Shown here piece after piece: positions 1-7,681 of a DNA stretch of 28,724 nucleotides (position 1 is the stretch's first letter; every line of letters starts with the position of its first letter). The notes beneath the pieces are model-generated. The model made no database searches. It saw only the letters and a list, made by a program, of their open reading frames with translations, and was not told where the DNA came from. The position numbers and the translations under genes are program-made. This DNA comes from a virus, in the IMG/VR virus record IMGVR_UViG_3300018875_000064, positions 1 to 28,724 of that record. One strand, given 5' to 3'.

Positions 1-672
1 CTCCGCGCTTCGATTTGGCATCTGACCGGCCTTTTTAACCCCGTCATCGTATCCGGATTGACCGACAAGTAGATACTGCGGATCCAGTACAGCATCGGCC
101 GTATCGACTACGGTAGACTTGCCAGCCACGCCGAACATGGTTACTCCGCTTCTGATGTTTTCGGAACGAAGCGTAGCCTCAGCTGCTTGCAACTGTGCTG
201 TGGTTACTTTGATCTCACCATCACCAGCGCCGCCTTTTTGATAGCCCTTCTCGGGATAGACGGCTAAGCCTCCATCAGGCCATTTAGCCGCGCCTGTAGC
301 CGTCCTGATACCGGTTAGGACGGGGATGGTGCCTGTAATCTTTCCGTTCGGGCCGTAAGCCGTTTTAGGTGCCAAGATGTCCCCAGCACCGGCCGTTGCG
401 TCACTCGTATCTGTTCCGGTAGGGATCGAGCGAATACCTGTATCCAACTCGGCAAAAGTTGCAACCTGCCCTTGCTTGGAAACCGTTCCTTCTTTGGCGA
501 TGATGGCGGTTTCCAGCAGGTTCTTCCCATCAACGCCAGATTGCTTTAAATTATCAACCTCAGTTTTAACAGCTGTATCCACCGCCTCGGCTAGTGCATT
601 GAGGTCCCGCGGCATATCATTCACCATATTTTCGTCTATCAATGGCAGATTCAAATTCGGCGTGGTTGCCAT
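1..672 (-). CDS. Tail fibre-like protein, partial (C-terminus beyond window)
   Basis: The first 224 codons of a tail fibre or receptor-binding type protein are visible; the gene runs off the left edge. The ATG shares one base with the TAA of the preceding XkdU-like gene (TAATG), and AAGGGG lies eight bases upstream. The N-terminus begins MATTPNLNLPL. After a short helical stretch come modules seen in many tail fibres of Gram-positive phages: AGDILAPKTAY...ITGTIP at about residues 95-117, and GVTMFGVAGK at about 178-187, followed by the start of another unit. Such modules are usually repeated, so a longer fibre is expected. Its place directly behind the baseplate genes fits a fibre attached to the baseplate. 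The receptor-binding end is not visible, so the ligand cannot be inferred. Confidence 0.8.
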   Translation of the reverse strand, partial: MATTPNLNLPLIDENMVNDMPRDLNALAEAVDTAVKTEVDNLKQSGVDGKNLLETAIIAKEGTVSKQGQVATFAELDTGIRSIPTGTDTSDATAGAGDILAPKTAYGPNGKITGTIPVLTGIRTATGAAKWPDGGLAVYPEKGYQKGGAGDGEIKVTTAQLQAAEATLRSENIRSGVTMFGVAGKSTVVDTADAVLDPQYLLVGQSGYDDGVKKAGQMPNRSAE

Positions 673-1220
673 TACATCAACCCCTTATTCTTGATTTCCT
701 TGTACGTCAAACCTGTGGCCTTGATCTCCGCATAGATCATGCCGGTAGCCTTCATTTCCCCGTAGGTATAAAACCGGAAGACGTAAGTTATCGTTAAATG
801 CGCCGGCGCAATTTCACGGACCATACGTTTCAGGTCTTCCACATTGGGAGGGATGCCGTAGGTACTGACAAACTCAATCCGAATGCCATGATCCAGGGTT
901 ACATCGACCTCTCCGTTAGAATAGGACTCTGCGACGATCTTGATCTGAGCCGCCCCGATCTTCCCCGTCCCACGCAGCTTACTTTTGATCACACTCCGGC
1001 GCTCATCCAGCGGTTTATTAAGATCCGTCCGGATTCCTAGTTCTTTCTCATAGACGCTGAGCGCCCACGTCGCCGTATCGATGTTCAGCTGATCAAGCAG
1101 CTCCTTCATTTCGTCCTGAAAGTTGTCCATGGATAGGCCGATCGATCCGTTAATTTCATTCGTCAACGGATCTTTCCGGACCACCCGATGGAGGTTGCGA
1201 TTCAGCTTGTCCTTAAACAA
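672..1220 (-). CDS. xkdU: XkdU/YmfQ-like baseplate protein (DUF2313)
   Basis: This 182-aa protein occupies the XkdU position directly after the baseplate J protein, overlapping it by 8 bases, and its length fits the DUF2313/YmfQ (Mu gp48-like) family. These proteins sit at the wedge of contractile-tail baseplates and probably join the J-type wedge protein to the fibres. Central sequence such as LDERRSVIKSKLRGTG followed by a strand-rich stretch is family-like. The last 30 residues are an internal repeat: YGEMKATGMI, YAEIKATGLT and YKEIKNKGLM, three units of ten residues. This repeat is an unusual tail that might dock the fibre encoded next. Assignment rests on sequence resemblance and gene order. 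Confidence 0.85.
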   Translation of the reverse strand: MFKDKLNRNLHRVVRKDPLTNEINGSIGLSMDNFQDEMKELLDQLNIDTATWALSVYEKELGIRTDLNKPLDERRSVIKSKLRGTGKIGAAQIKIVAESYSNGEVDVTLDHGIRIEFVSTYGIPPNVEDLKRMVREIAPAHLTITYVFRFYTYGEMKATGMIYAEIKATGLTYKEIKNKGLM

Positions 1221-2274
1221 GGGTTACCGCCCCCAATACTGCCACCTGCTTAGTTCCGACTTCCGGATTATCGACGGCACCGTTGACCAGGAGCCCCTCA
1301 TAATCCTCCACACCTGCACTCTCCAGGATGGCCTGTCCGATGCGGGCAAAAGAGACATAGTTTATCTGAAAAGCAATACTCTTCAGGTACTCGGCAATCG
1401 AATCGGCAATGTTCTCCCGCACCTCGTCGGCTGTGTAGCCGCCCATGATGGACACTGTTACGGAAATATTGAGAGTCAGCGGTTCGGCTGAGATCACATA
1501 ACATTTAGCGCCTATCGGCGCCTCTCCTTCTCCCAGGCCGGTACTGCCTGGATCGATATAATGCTGTACTCGGTCTATCAGCTCCGGTGCAGCCGGTTGC
1601 TTGTCTTGATCGATAATGACCACCTCGACTGTATTGGCCCCGCGTTCAACGGGGAAAACTTTGGCTCCTCCGACGCCGGAAACTTCTTTCGCCCATTGCA
1701 GATAATGATAGATATTCGCGCTGGTTGGCGGTGTCCGGACAGCAATATAATAGCGTTCGCGCAAACTATCATCGGATTCGGCAGCATACCCCCCTTCGGT
1801 CGGATGCGGATTGTTTACCGCCGTGATCCCCGGCAGCGTAACCGGCATCTGCGTGATTTGATCCGCCGGAACATTTCCGACCGGCCCGGACAGGACACTT
1901 TTCACCAGCAGCTCCCCCGAACCCGTGATGGTCTTCGGTTCGGCAGCCGCGAACTGCACGCCGGATGGTGTCTCAAAGAGATCCCCGACATTAATTGTTC
2001 CGTTCCCGGTTACCTGCAGGTGGCCCGTAGCGTGTGTGGCCGGGGTACGGATGATCCCTTTCCGTTGTCGAACGAATGCTTCCAGCATCGTCCCGGTCAG
2101 ATTATCTACGTCCAGCAGCCGCTTTATCACTTCAAGGTCGCCCTGTTGATCAGATAGCTCGATGGCTACGCTTTTCAGCATGTCATGGATCAGATAGCCC
2201 TCCGACTTGTCATATGAAGGGTCGATGTGACTCAACAGGCGCTCCAATATGACTGCAATCCGTTCCTCATCCAA
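1213..2274 (-). CDS. xkdT: Baseplate J/gp47 family protein (XkdT-like)
   Basis: This is a baseplate wedge protein of the J/gp47 family, about 353 aa. The N-terminus resembles XkdT: an LDEERIAVILERLL helix, then DKSEGYLIHD, which matches the family's DKREGS-like motif. The middle contains GDLFETPSGVQF and ESDDSLRERYYIAVRTPP, both typical of Baseplate_J. An in-frame ATG at 2301 would add nine residues, but the TTG at 2274 has GAGGTG seven bases upstream and overlaps the previous gene by only 8 bases, so I prefer it. In the tail, the protein would form the wedges that surround the hub made by the XkdQ-R-S-like proteins. Confidence 0.93.
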   Translation of the reverse strand: MDEERIAVILERLLSHIDPSYDKSEGYLIHDMLKSVAIELSDQQGDLEVIKRLLDVDNLTGTMLEAFVRQRKGIIRTPATHATGHLQVTGNGTINVGDLFETPSGVQFAAAEPKTITGSGELLVKSVLSGPVGNVPADQITQMPVTLPGITAVNNPHPTEGGYAAESDDSLRERYYIAVRTPPTSANIYHYLQWAKEVSGVGGAKVFPVERGANTVEVVIIDQDKQPAAPELIDRVQHYIDPGSTGLGEGEAPIGAKCYVISAEPLTLNISVTVSIMGGYTADEVRENIADSIAEYLKSIAFQINYVSFARIGQAILESAGVEDYEGLLVNGAVDNPEVGTKQVAVLGAVTLV

Positions 2275-2704
2275 TGTATCGCACCTCGCTTTCGAATCCA
2301 TCTATAATGCCTTGCCGGGTAATGATATTAAAAGACAAGACCGCAAACCCGTCGCCACGCTCCACATTCAACTCTTCAATGCCGGTCACTTCCGGATGCA
2401 GCATCATCGTCTCCGTGATCTGCCGCCCCACTTCGGAGGTAATCGTAGCCAAAGGAATATCCTTACGGCCAATAAACTTGGCAAGACCAATTCCGAATTC
2501 CGGACCATACACAGGATATTTGTCCGTCTCCGTAATCAGAACCATGGTCACCCATTGCTTGATGGCTTCCTCATACGTGGCTTCGACGGGCTTGCCGTCT
2601 TTCATGACATATTTCTGTTCGTTAAAGTCAAACAAAAAGACTTTACCCATTGAATATTCGGGCAAAGTCTCTTCGGCTCCATCAAATTCCAGATCAGGAA
2701 ACAC
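2267..2704 (-). CDS. xkdS: XkdS-like baseplate protein (DUF2634)
   Basis: This protein of about 145 aa matches the XkdS/DUF2634 family, the gp25-like lysozyme-fold component of contractile baseplates. Supporting motifs are EEAIKQWVTMVLITETDKYPVYGPEFGI in the middle (an acidic-aromatic YGPEFG signature) and a C-terminal RQITETMMLHPEV helix. I place the start at the GTG at 2704, two bases after the TAA of the previous gene, because the protein then begins FPDLEFDG. An ATG at 2770 would create a long overlap with the preceding gene and add unrelated residues. It is translated within the tail operon between XkdR-like and XkdT-like proteins. Confidence 0.9.
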   Translation of the reverse strand: MFPDLEFDGAEETLPEYSMGKVFLFDFNEQKYVMKDGKPVEATYEEAIKQWVTMVLITETDKYPVYGPEFGIGLAKFIGRKDIPLATITSEVGRQITETMMLHPEVTGIEELNVERGDGFAVLSFNIITRQGIIDGFESEVRYIG

Positions 2705-2705
2705 A

Positions 2706-2975
2706 TTATTCACCTGCCTTGTCGATTGCAAAATACGTCTGGCCATTGGAGGCGGGAACCAGGATAACATAATCCCCTGGATTTAGAGGGGACGGTAAAT
2801 GGTATAGACGATTAGCGATAACCAGATCCTCGGCATCGAGGATAATTTCATCCCCGAGTGCGACCGATAAGGCAGGCATTCCGGATATGACCTTTCCCAA
2901 GGTAGTGCCAGGTATTTTCGGATTATTCCGGGATTTAAACATTTGAGCCAGTTTCACGTCCCATTTATCCATCAT
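2706..2975 (-). CDS. xkdR: XkdR-like protein (DUF2577)
   Basis: This small protein of 88-89 aa is of the DUF2577 family, found next to XkdQ and XkdS in PBSX-type tails. The N-terminus DKWDVKLAQMFKSRNN and the central LGDEIILDAEDLVI are the family hallmarks. The upstream gene's TGA overlaps the first ATG (ATGA), and a second ATG follows immediately. The GGAGG lies seven bases before the second ATG, so that one may be the true start. The family has an OB-like beta-rich fold and probably forms part of the baseplate hub, but its exact role is not known. Confidence 0.88.
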   Translation of the reverse strand: MMDKWDVKLAQMFKSRNNPKIPGTTLGKVISGMPALSVALGDEIILDAEDLVIANRLYHLPSPLNPGDYVILVPASNGQTYFAIDKAGE

Positions 2976-3955
2976 ACCGCCTCCAGTTCAACGGAAACCT
3001 TATGAATCCCGTTGTTCAGGGTATGATTGGCCGTCTTGATCAGGTATTTTCCTACAATGCCGGTGACCGGCTCCTTCATGTTTATAATCCTTCCCGCCCG
3101 GATCTCATCATGGCCCATCATTTCGCAGGAGATCGTTTCCCCGACCCGGTTCTGCTGGCTCAGTGTATTAGCCGCAATGTTCCGGGCCTGGGAGGCGTTC
3201 TTTTTATCGACGGTCACCACGTCGGTTAGTTGGCCATACTTCGATATGCTGCCCTTATCGGATGCTTGCGCATAGACCTTGGTGGATTTCTCATCATCAG
3301 ACACGACAACAACGTTATTTTTCATCTCTTCAATGCTCAGTTCTCGGGTCGGATTGGCAATCGTATCCGTGACCGGATAGGCATACGTATTGTAGCTGAG
3401 CCGGGTCATCGGATTGATTACCAGATCGTACATCTTCCGGATGGTTAACGTCCCCTGTGTCATCTCCACCCGGTATTTCTGCTTGGTCTCTTTGTACACC
3501 TGATCCAAAATATCAGTAATGATATCACTAACCAGCTCTTCTTTGTAAATTTTTGTGATGAGCGTTGGCATGCTGGCGATTTGGTGTTTGACGCCGAATT
3601 TATCCAGCAGCTTGGCAATGGCCTGCGACGCTGCAGCCTTCTTAAACTGAATGATCGCCTCGTTTTTGTTCAGGTACCAAGCACGATCATAACAGGTGAA
3701 AGTTTTGGATGTCCGGCCATTGATGCTACAGGTGACGACCACATAGTAATTCAAAAACTTCCCGTCATTGAATAGGGCAACCTGATCACCAACCTCAATC
3801 AAGTCCCAAGGTTCGAAAAAACGGCTGTCATTATGAATGTAGTCAAAACTTAGTTCCTCGCCCAAGGCATCAATATCGCTCGACCAAGCTAAATTTCCAA
3901 CCAGCTGCGAGACATTATGCTTCTTCCCGTTTTTCATAAGCAAGATCTGATGCAT
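2972..3955 (-). CDS. xkdQ: XkdQ/YqbQ-like baseplate hub protein
   Basis: This 327-aa protein is in the position of XkdQ/YqbQ, the tail hub protein related to phage late-control gene D and T4 gp27. The N-terminal half is beta-rich, with SWSSDIDALGEELSF-like and FFEPWDLIEVGDQVALF segments typical of the hub barrel. The middle has the LLDKFGVKHQIA segment that resembles LysM-like modules of this family, and the C-terminus has GRIINMKEPVTGIVGKYLI. The ATG follows the upstream TAA directly (TAAATG). Some databases label this family a hydrolase, but I see no catalytic motif and read it as structural. Confidence 0.88.
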   Translation of the reverse strand: MHQILLMKNGKKHNVSQLVGNLAWSSDIDALGEELSFDYIHNDSRFFEPWDLIEVGDQVALFNDGKFLNYYVVVTCSINGRTSKTFTCYDRAWYLNKNEAIIQFKKAAASQAIAKLLDKFGVKHQIASMPTLITKIYKEELVSDIITDILDQVYKETKQKYRVEMTQGTLTIRKMYDLVINPMTRLSYNTYAYPVTDTIANPTRELSIEEMKNNVVVVSDDEKSTKVYAQASDKGSISKYGQLTDVVTVDKKNASQARNIAANTLSQQNRVGETISCEMMGHDEIRAGRIINMKEPVTGIVGKYLIKTANHTLNNGIHKVSVELEAV

Positions 3956-4369
3956 TTACGTCACCTTCACAAACTTGAATTCTTTCACAGCCAAGGAATA
4001 TTTGATATCCCCGCTACGATCCCACCCGAAGACAAAGTTATCAATCGTGCAAGGCATGTTTAATACCTCCTGCTCTTTGTTATTCGTAATGATCACCCGC
4101 AACGGAACGCGCTTCTCGCGCCACTTCCGGAAAAACTGGACATAGGACCAGCCTAGCCGCTTTTCCTTCATGAAAGGATATAAGCGCATCGGAAAGAATG
4201 ATTCAATGGTCAGCGAGCGAAGACCGGGCGTCCCAATCAGATTGATCGTTCCAAGGTTCATCGTCTGAAACTCTTCGTTATTCCATGGATGCTCAATATT
4301 CATTTCTGCCGGAAGGACCGGCAGCCGCCGGACCTCTTCGAAGCTGTTCGCTGCAAAAACAATATCCAT
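3956..4369 (-). CDS. XkdP-like tail protein lacking the LysM domain
   Basis: This 137-aa protein lies between the tape measure gene and the XkdQ-like hub gene, the slot of XkdP in PBSX. The start has AGGAGG upstream with good spacing. Sequence such as EEVRRLPVLPAEMNIEHPWNNEEFQ and RVPLRVIITN resembles the N-terminal domain of XkdP-type proteins, which act where tail tube meets hub. XkdP in PBSX is longer because it ends in a LysM peptidoglycan-binding module, and no such module is present here. It may be a minimal tail tube initiator. Assignment to the family rests on gene order plus moderate resemblance. Confidence 0.72.
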   Translation of the reverse strand: MDIVFAANSFEEVRRLPVLPAEMNIEHPWNNEEFQTMNLGTINLIGTPGLRSLTIESFFPMRLYPFMKEKRLGWSYVQFFRKWREKRVPLRVIITNNKEQEVLNMPCTIDNFVFGWDRSGDIKYSLAVKEFKFVKVT

Positions 4370-4383
4370 GGCTGCACTCCTCC

Positions 4384-6540
4384 TTATACATTGGCCAATG
4401 TCATTTCCAATTTGGAAACAACTTTGTTCATCAGTCGATTTACATATTCCTCTTCACCGATGACATTGCCCTGGATAATAATCTCGACTTTGATCGGTCC
4501 CCGGCTGGCATTGATCATCTTCTCGGACTTGTCGGCCGGGATCACCTGGCTTCCGTTTGGCAGGTTGACGATCTCCCCGCCGCGTTCGTTGATTTGAGCT
4601 AGACCGCCTTTGAAGTAGCTTGTACCAAGCGCAAATTTCGGAATTTTCGGGATGTTCACGCCAAACGTTCCGCCGCCCGCCCAGTCAGGAATATCTACGC
4701 TAATGCTGTTAACCTTATCGATCATGCCGTTAAGCAGATCAATAACCGCATTCAGGGGTGCTTTCGCTACCGTGGAGATTGATCCGAAGATGCCGCTAAA
4801 CGATTGAACAATCGCCGTCCAAGCACCGTCCCAATCCCCTTTAAAGATAGACGTAAAAAAGTTGATTATCCCGCTGAATGTCTGCTTTACGTTATCGACG
4901 ACGCTGCGAACCGTTGCTAAAAATTGCTGGCCCAGCGGAAATGAATTTAACCAGGTTCCTACACTGGTAACCGTGTTCATGATGAAGGTTTTAATATTTC
5001 CCCATACCGAAAGTACGCTGGCCCATAATTCCTGGGCCTTCAGCTTGACCTTATCCCAGTTTTTCCAAAGCGCAATACCGGCAGCCACTACTAAACCGAT
5101 AACCGTTGCAACAATCCCAAACGGATTGGCACGGGTGGCCACGTTCAATGCGATCTGTGCCACCGTCATGCCCTTTGTCACCGTTGTCCACGTTTTGTAC
5201 AGGTTGCTTACAATACCGACGACCTTTTGTCCCGCAATGGCTGCGGTTAGACCTCCAATGACTGGAATTAACCAGTTGGCGTTATCTCCGGCCCACTGCA
5301 GCGAGTCCTTGAAGCCATCAATGACTTTCGCGCCTTTGGAAAAGGCGTCCTGAATCGCGGCCTCAATCTCGGGTGAATGATCCTTGAACCATTGGCCAAA
5401 CTCGTTAAGCTTTGGCATCAGCTTGTCCGCAATCGGAATCAAGATCGACGTCTCGATCATCCTGCCAATCCCCTTCATCGCCTGCAGGGGATTATCATAT
5501 TTGACTTGGTTGATCCCGTCCATCGTGTTCTTGGTCATGTCGAACTGTTTTCGGGCCGATCCGAGCGCCGCTATAACATCCTTCTCCATGTCCTCTGCCT
5601 GGGTCCCGAAAAGGTTCACAGACGCTGCGCTTTTCTTGGCGGGGTCCTTCAGGTTCTCCATGGCTTTCATGACTTGATCAAATGCCTTTTGAGCTCTCGG
5701 CCCACCAGCCGCAAACTCGTCGGTCATTTTGGCCGCATCGAGTCCCAAAGCGCGGAATCCTTCGGCGGACGTCTTCGATCCATCTTTCGACCGGATACCG
5801 AATTCTTTCATGGCATCCCCGACTTTATCCAGGTTAAATGCCCCTTCATCCAAGCCAGCTGCAAAGATGTCGAACATCTCATTGGCTGAAAAGCCGAGAT
5901 TTTTGAAGTACACGCTGTACTCATTGGCGGTATCAATCAACTCGTCCGACTTGTTCAGGCCTTTTTGTGCGCCCTGGGCGAGCAGGTTATATGCCTCTGT
6001 GCTGGTAATACCGAAGTTTTTCATCATCGTATCGGCTGCCTTGATGGACTGGGTTACGTCCTCGCCGAAAACATCCCGGTACGTTATTGCATAGGCTGTG
6101 GTCTGCTTCAGCTCTTCACCGGTTTGTTTCGTTACCTGCTTGGCTGTCGTCATGGCGCTGGCCAGATCGGACCAGCTATCCCCCATATTGTTGCGGTACA
6201 AGTCCGTAAGCTCGCCTTTCATGACCGCCATTTCTTTAGCGGTTGCTCCCGTTGCTGCTTGCATGTTCGTCATCGAGGACTGATAATCATTGACAAAGTC
6301 AATAGCCCCGCCAATTCCAGCAGCAGCTGCAGCAATTCCGCCTAGGGCAACAGTAAAGCCAATCGCCGACGTAGCTGCACTTTTAAAGCCACCCATCGCG
6401 GTCTGTTTAAAGCCGTCTATATGGTTGTCAAGCAGCTTCATTTGCTTGCTGCTATCACGAGTATTGTCCGATACCTTTTTCAGCCTTGACGAAAACCTAT
6501 CCTTTAGGTTTAAGACGGTATTAATCGTTTTGGTCGCCAT
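4384..6540 (-). CDS. Tail tape measure protein, TP901 family
   Basis: This 718-aa protein is the tape measure that sets tail length and is ejected at infection. It begins with an amphipathic helical region (INTVLNLKDRFSSRLKKV). The TP901 core follows at about residues 85-300 with QSSMTNMQAATGATAKEMA and DLASAMTTAKQVTKQTGEE. Hydrophobic helices lie at about 425-500 (a glycine/alanine-rich pair), and the C-terminus carries the motif GGLAQINERGGEIVNLPNGSQV that tape measures of Gram-positive phages share. A GTG at 6552 is in frame, but the ATG at 6540 has AGGGGGTGG at proper distance. At about 0.15 nm per residue the tail would be near 105 nm; that is inference. Confidence 0.95.
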   Translation of the reverse strand: MATKTINTVLNLKDRFSSRLKKVSDNTRDSSKQMKLLDNHIDGFKQTAMGGFKSAATSAIGFTVALGGIAAAAAGIGGAIDFVNDYQSSMTNMQAATGATAKEMAVMKGELTDLYRNNMGDSWSDLASAMTTAKQVTKQTGEELKQTTAYAITYRDVFGEDVTQSIKAADTMMKNFGITSTEAYNLLAQGAQKGLNKSDELIDTANEYSVYFKNLGFSANEMFDIFAAGLDEGAFNLDKVGDAMKEFGIRSKDGSKTSAEGFRALGLDAAKMTDEFAAGGPRAQKAFDQVMKAMENLKDPAKKSAASVNLFGTQAEDMEKDVIAALGSARKQFDMTKNTMDGINQVKYDNPLQAMKGIGRMIETSILIPIADKLMPKLNEFGQWFKDHSPEIEAAIQDAFSKGAKVIDGFKDSLQWAGDNANWLIPVIGGLTAAIAGQKVVGIVSNLYKTWTTVTKGMTVAQIALNVATRANPFGIVATVIGLVVAAGIALWKNWDKVKLKAQELWASVLSVWGNIKTFIMNTVTSVGTWLNSFPLGQQFLATVRSVVDNVKQTFSGIINFFTSIFKGDWDGAWTAIVQSFSGIFGSISTVAKAPLNAVIDLLNGMIDKVNSISVDIPDWAGGGTFGVNIPKIPKFALGTSYFKGGLAQINERGGEIVNLPNGSQVIPADKSEKMINASRGPIKVEIIIQGNVIGEEEYVNRLMNKVVSKLEMTLANV

Positions 6541-6559
6541 TGCTTTGGCCACCCCCTAA

Positions 6560-6588
6560 AACGAAAATAAGAGGGCTATTTGCCCCCT
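6560..6588 (-). terminator. Candidate intrinsic terminator behind tail chaperone
   Basis: On the minus strand AGGGGGC, loop AAATA, GCCCTCT forms a seven-pair stem with one G-U pair, followed by TATTTTCGTTTT. The stop codon of the frameshifted chaperone extension lies in the loop and second arm, and the tape measure ribosome binding site follows. It is likely a leaky terminator, because tape measure is needed at much lower copy than tail tube. Confidence 0.5.
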
Positions 6589-6749
6589 ATCATTTGTCGT
6601 ATTTTCCTGGCTTCCTCCTCATAATAAAGCTCCATCCATGCAGCATAGGCTCTCTTCTCGATCTCGGAGAGCCTGAGCAGTTTATCATGATCCTGTCCCC
6701 GCATGACGTAGAAGCCAATCATCTGCAGTTCAGGATCATGTTTTATGAG
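6576..6749 (-). CDS. Frameshift extension of tail assembly chaperone (gpGT-like)
   Basis: This open frame of 57 sense codons has no start codon of its own with a ribosome binding site. It is joined to the XkdN-like gene by a -1 shift at A AAA AAC, giving a fusion of about 189 aa. The extension reads LIKHDPELQMIGFYVMRG and later RAYAAWMELYYEEEARK, a charged helical sequence like the T part of phage G/GT chaperone pairs. It is known from many long-tailed phages that the shorter G and longer GT products bind tape measure and tube subunits during tail assembly but are absent from the virion. Position before the tape measure gene is exactly as expected. Confidence 0.82.
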   Translation of the reverse strand, partial: LIKHDPELQMIGFYVMRGQDHDKLLRLSEIEKRAYAAWMELYYEEEARKIRQMIGGK

Positions 6750-7144
6750 TTTTTTACTTCTTCCCCCGCATCTTCAGGCTTCGAAAATCCACCGAGAACC
6801 AGGATTTCCTCCGCGACGACCTTAATTTCAGCTGGAGTAAGCAACCGGTCCACGATCTCCACATTGTCTACGATCTCATAGGCGTCTAGCAACTCCTGAT
6901 TCTGAAACAATCCGATCGCATTATAAATCAGGAACATGTTCGCATACATTTGACTCTCCACCGTATCGCCCGACATATCGAATGACTTGTAAAAGATGCT
7001 CCGTTTCGGAGCCGTCACCGTAATCATACCTTCAAGGCTATCGATATAGATGTCCTTGGACCGGTTTCGAGCCGCTTCTTTGTCGGCTTTCTTTGCGATC
7101 AATGCGCTAAGTGTCAATTTTACATCGCGGTCTTTGTTTGCCAT
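6743..7144 (-). CDS. xkdN: Tail assembly chaperone, XkdN family
   Basis: This 133-aa protein matches the XkdN family of tail assembly chaperones (the G product). AAGGAGG lies nine bases before the ATG. Sequence is typical for the family: a lysine-rich start, DIYIDSLEGMITVTAPKRS, and a central helix YANMFLIYNAIGLFQN. It is placed between tail tube and tape measure genes. Its last codons GTA AAA AAC contain the slippery site used to make the longer chaperone. In normal reading the protein ends KNS at the TAA at 6745-6743. Confidence 0.9.
   Translation of the reverse strand: MANKDRDVKLTLSALIAKKADKEAARNRSKDIYIDSLEGMITVTAPKRSIFYKSFDMSGDTVESQMYANMFLIYNAIGLFQNQELLDAYEIVDNVEIVDRLLTPAEIKVVAEEILVLGGFSKPEDAGEEVKNS
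6749..6755 (-). promoter_or_regulatory. Programmed -1 ribosomal frameshift site A AAA AAC
   Basis: The minus strand reads GTA AAA AAC TCA TAA in the chaperone frame, so the canonical heptamer A AAA AAC is positioned in phase, two codons before the stop. A -1 slip opens a 57-codon frame into the chaperone extension. The gene pair, position and heptamer agree with the frameshift conserved in tail chaperone genes of long-tailed phages. Confidence 0.88.
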
Positions 7145-7166
7145 TGTTTTTTTCCTCCTTAAAGTT

Positions 7167-7191
7167 AAAAAGGAAGCGCGGACGCGCTCCC
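7167..7191 (-). terminator. Intrinsic terminator behind tail tube gene
   Basis: The minus strand has GGGAGCGC, loop GTCC, GCGCTTCC and then TTTTTAA, an eight-pair G+C-rich stem with one G-U pair. It sits between the tail tube stop and the chaperone ribosome binding site, so it would reduce expression of all genes after the tube protein. Confidence 0.72.
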
Positions 7192-7209
7192 TATGTTGGT
7201 TTTATTGGA

Positions 7210-7638
7210 TTACATCGTTTCCAGGATCTCAAAATCTGAGCATGAGAAGGGAAGTTCTTCTTCACTAATGGCTTTTGCTTCGGTACTCGCGCCGAATTCG
7301 GAGAAGACAACCCCCAAAAGCGCCACACGTTCCGATTTATTGGTTGCTCGGTTGAAAATCTTCGTTACGATTTTAATTTCCGGCATGACACCAGTTTTAA
7401 AGGCTTTCCCCATGATGGAAGCCCCTCGGCTTCTGATCTTATTAAAGGTTAACGTACCTTCCACGTTGAATCCCATGTACTTTTTATGGGTTCTCGGATC
7501 TCCTAAAAAATTGATATCCTCAAATTCACCGGTGATTTTATATTCAATCGATTTTAAATCTGGCCAAACTTCATTATTCACCCAGACGGTAGAATCATTC
7601 CCGCTGACAACTTGATTCCCCATATACGGATTACTCAT
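7210..7638 (-). CDS. xkdM: Phage tail tube protein, XkdM family
   Basis: This 142-aa protein is the inner tail tube subunit of a contractile tail. It lies directly after the sheath gene, as in PBSX. The beta-rich sequence includes STVWVNNEVWPDLKSIEYK near the start and the GTLTFNKIRSRG strand, both typical of XkdM/DUF2001 proteins. A GGAGGGATATAC ribosome binding site precedes the ATG. A hairpin with a T-tract follows the stop, consistent with a protein made in high amounts relative to genes downstream. Confidence 0.92.
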   Translation of the reverse strand: MSNPYMGNQVVSGNDSTVWVNNEVWPDLKSIEYKITGEFEDINFLGDPRTHKKYMGFNVEGTLTFNKIRSRGASIMGKAFKTGVMPEIKIVTKIFNRATNKSERVALLGVVFSEFGASTEAKAISEEELPFSCSDFEILETM

Positions 7639-7658
7639 GTATATCCCTCCTATTTCAC

Positions 7659-7681
7659 AGCTTCAACTAATTATTGAAGCT
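7659..7681 (-). repeat. Hairpin at the sheath gene stop codon
   Basis: AGCTTCAA, a seven-base loop and TTGAAGCT form a perfect eight-pair stem that contains the sheath stop codon. No T-tract follows on the minus strand, so this is not a normal terminator. It might protect the 3' end of sheath mRNA after processing. Confidence 0.4.

Noticed and set aside
1561-2157. A 198-codon open frame on the plus strand opposite the baseplate J gene
   Set aside because: It has no ribosome binding site or recognisable sequence and mirrors the coding frame of a clear gene. Similar long plus-strand frames opposite tape measure (5377-5889), capsid and terminase genes are shadows as well.
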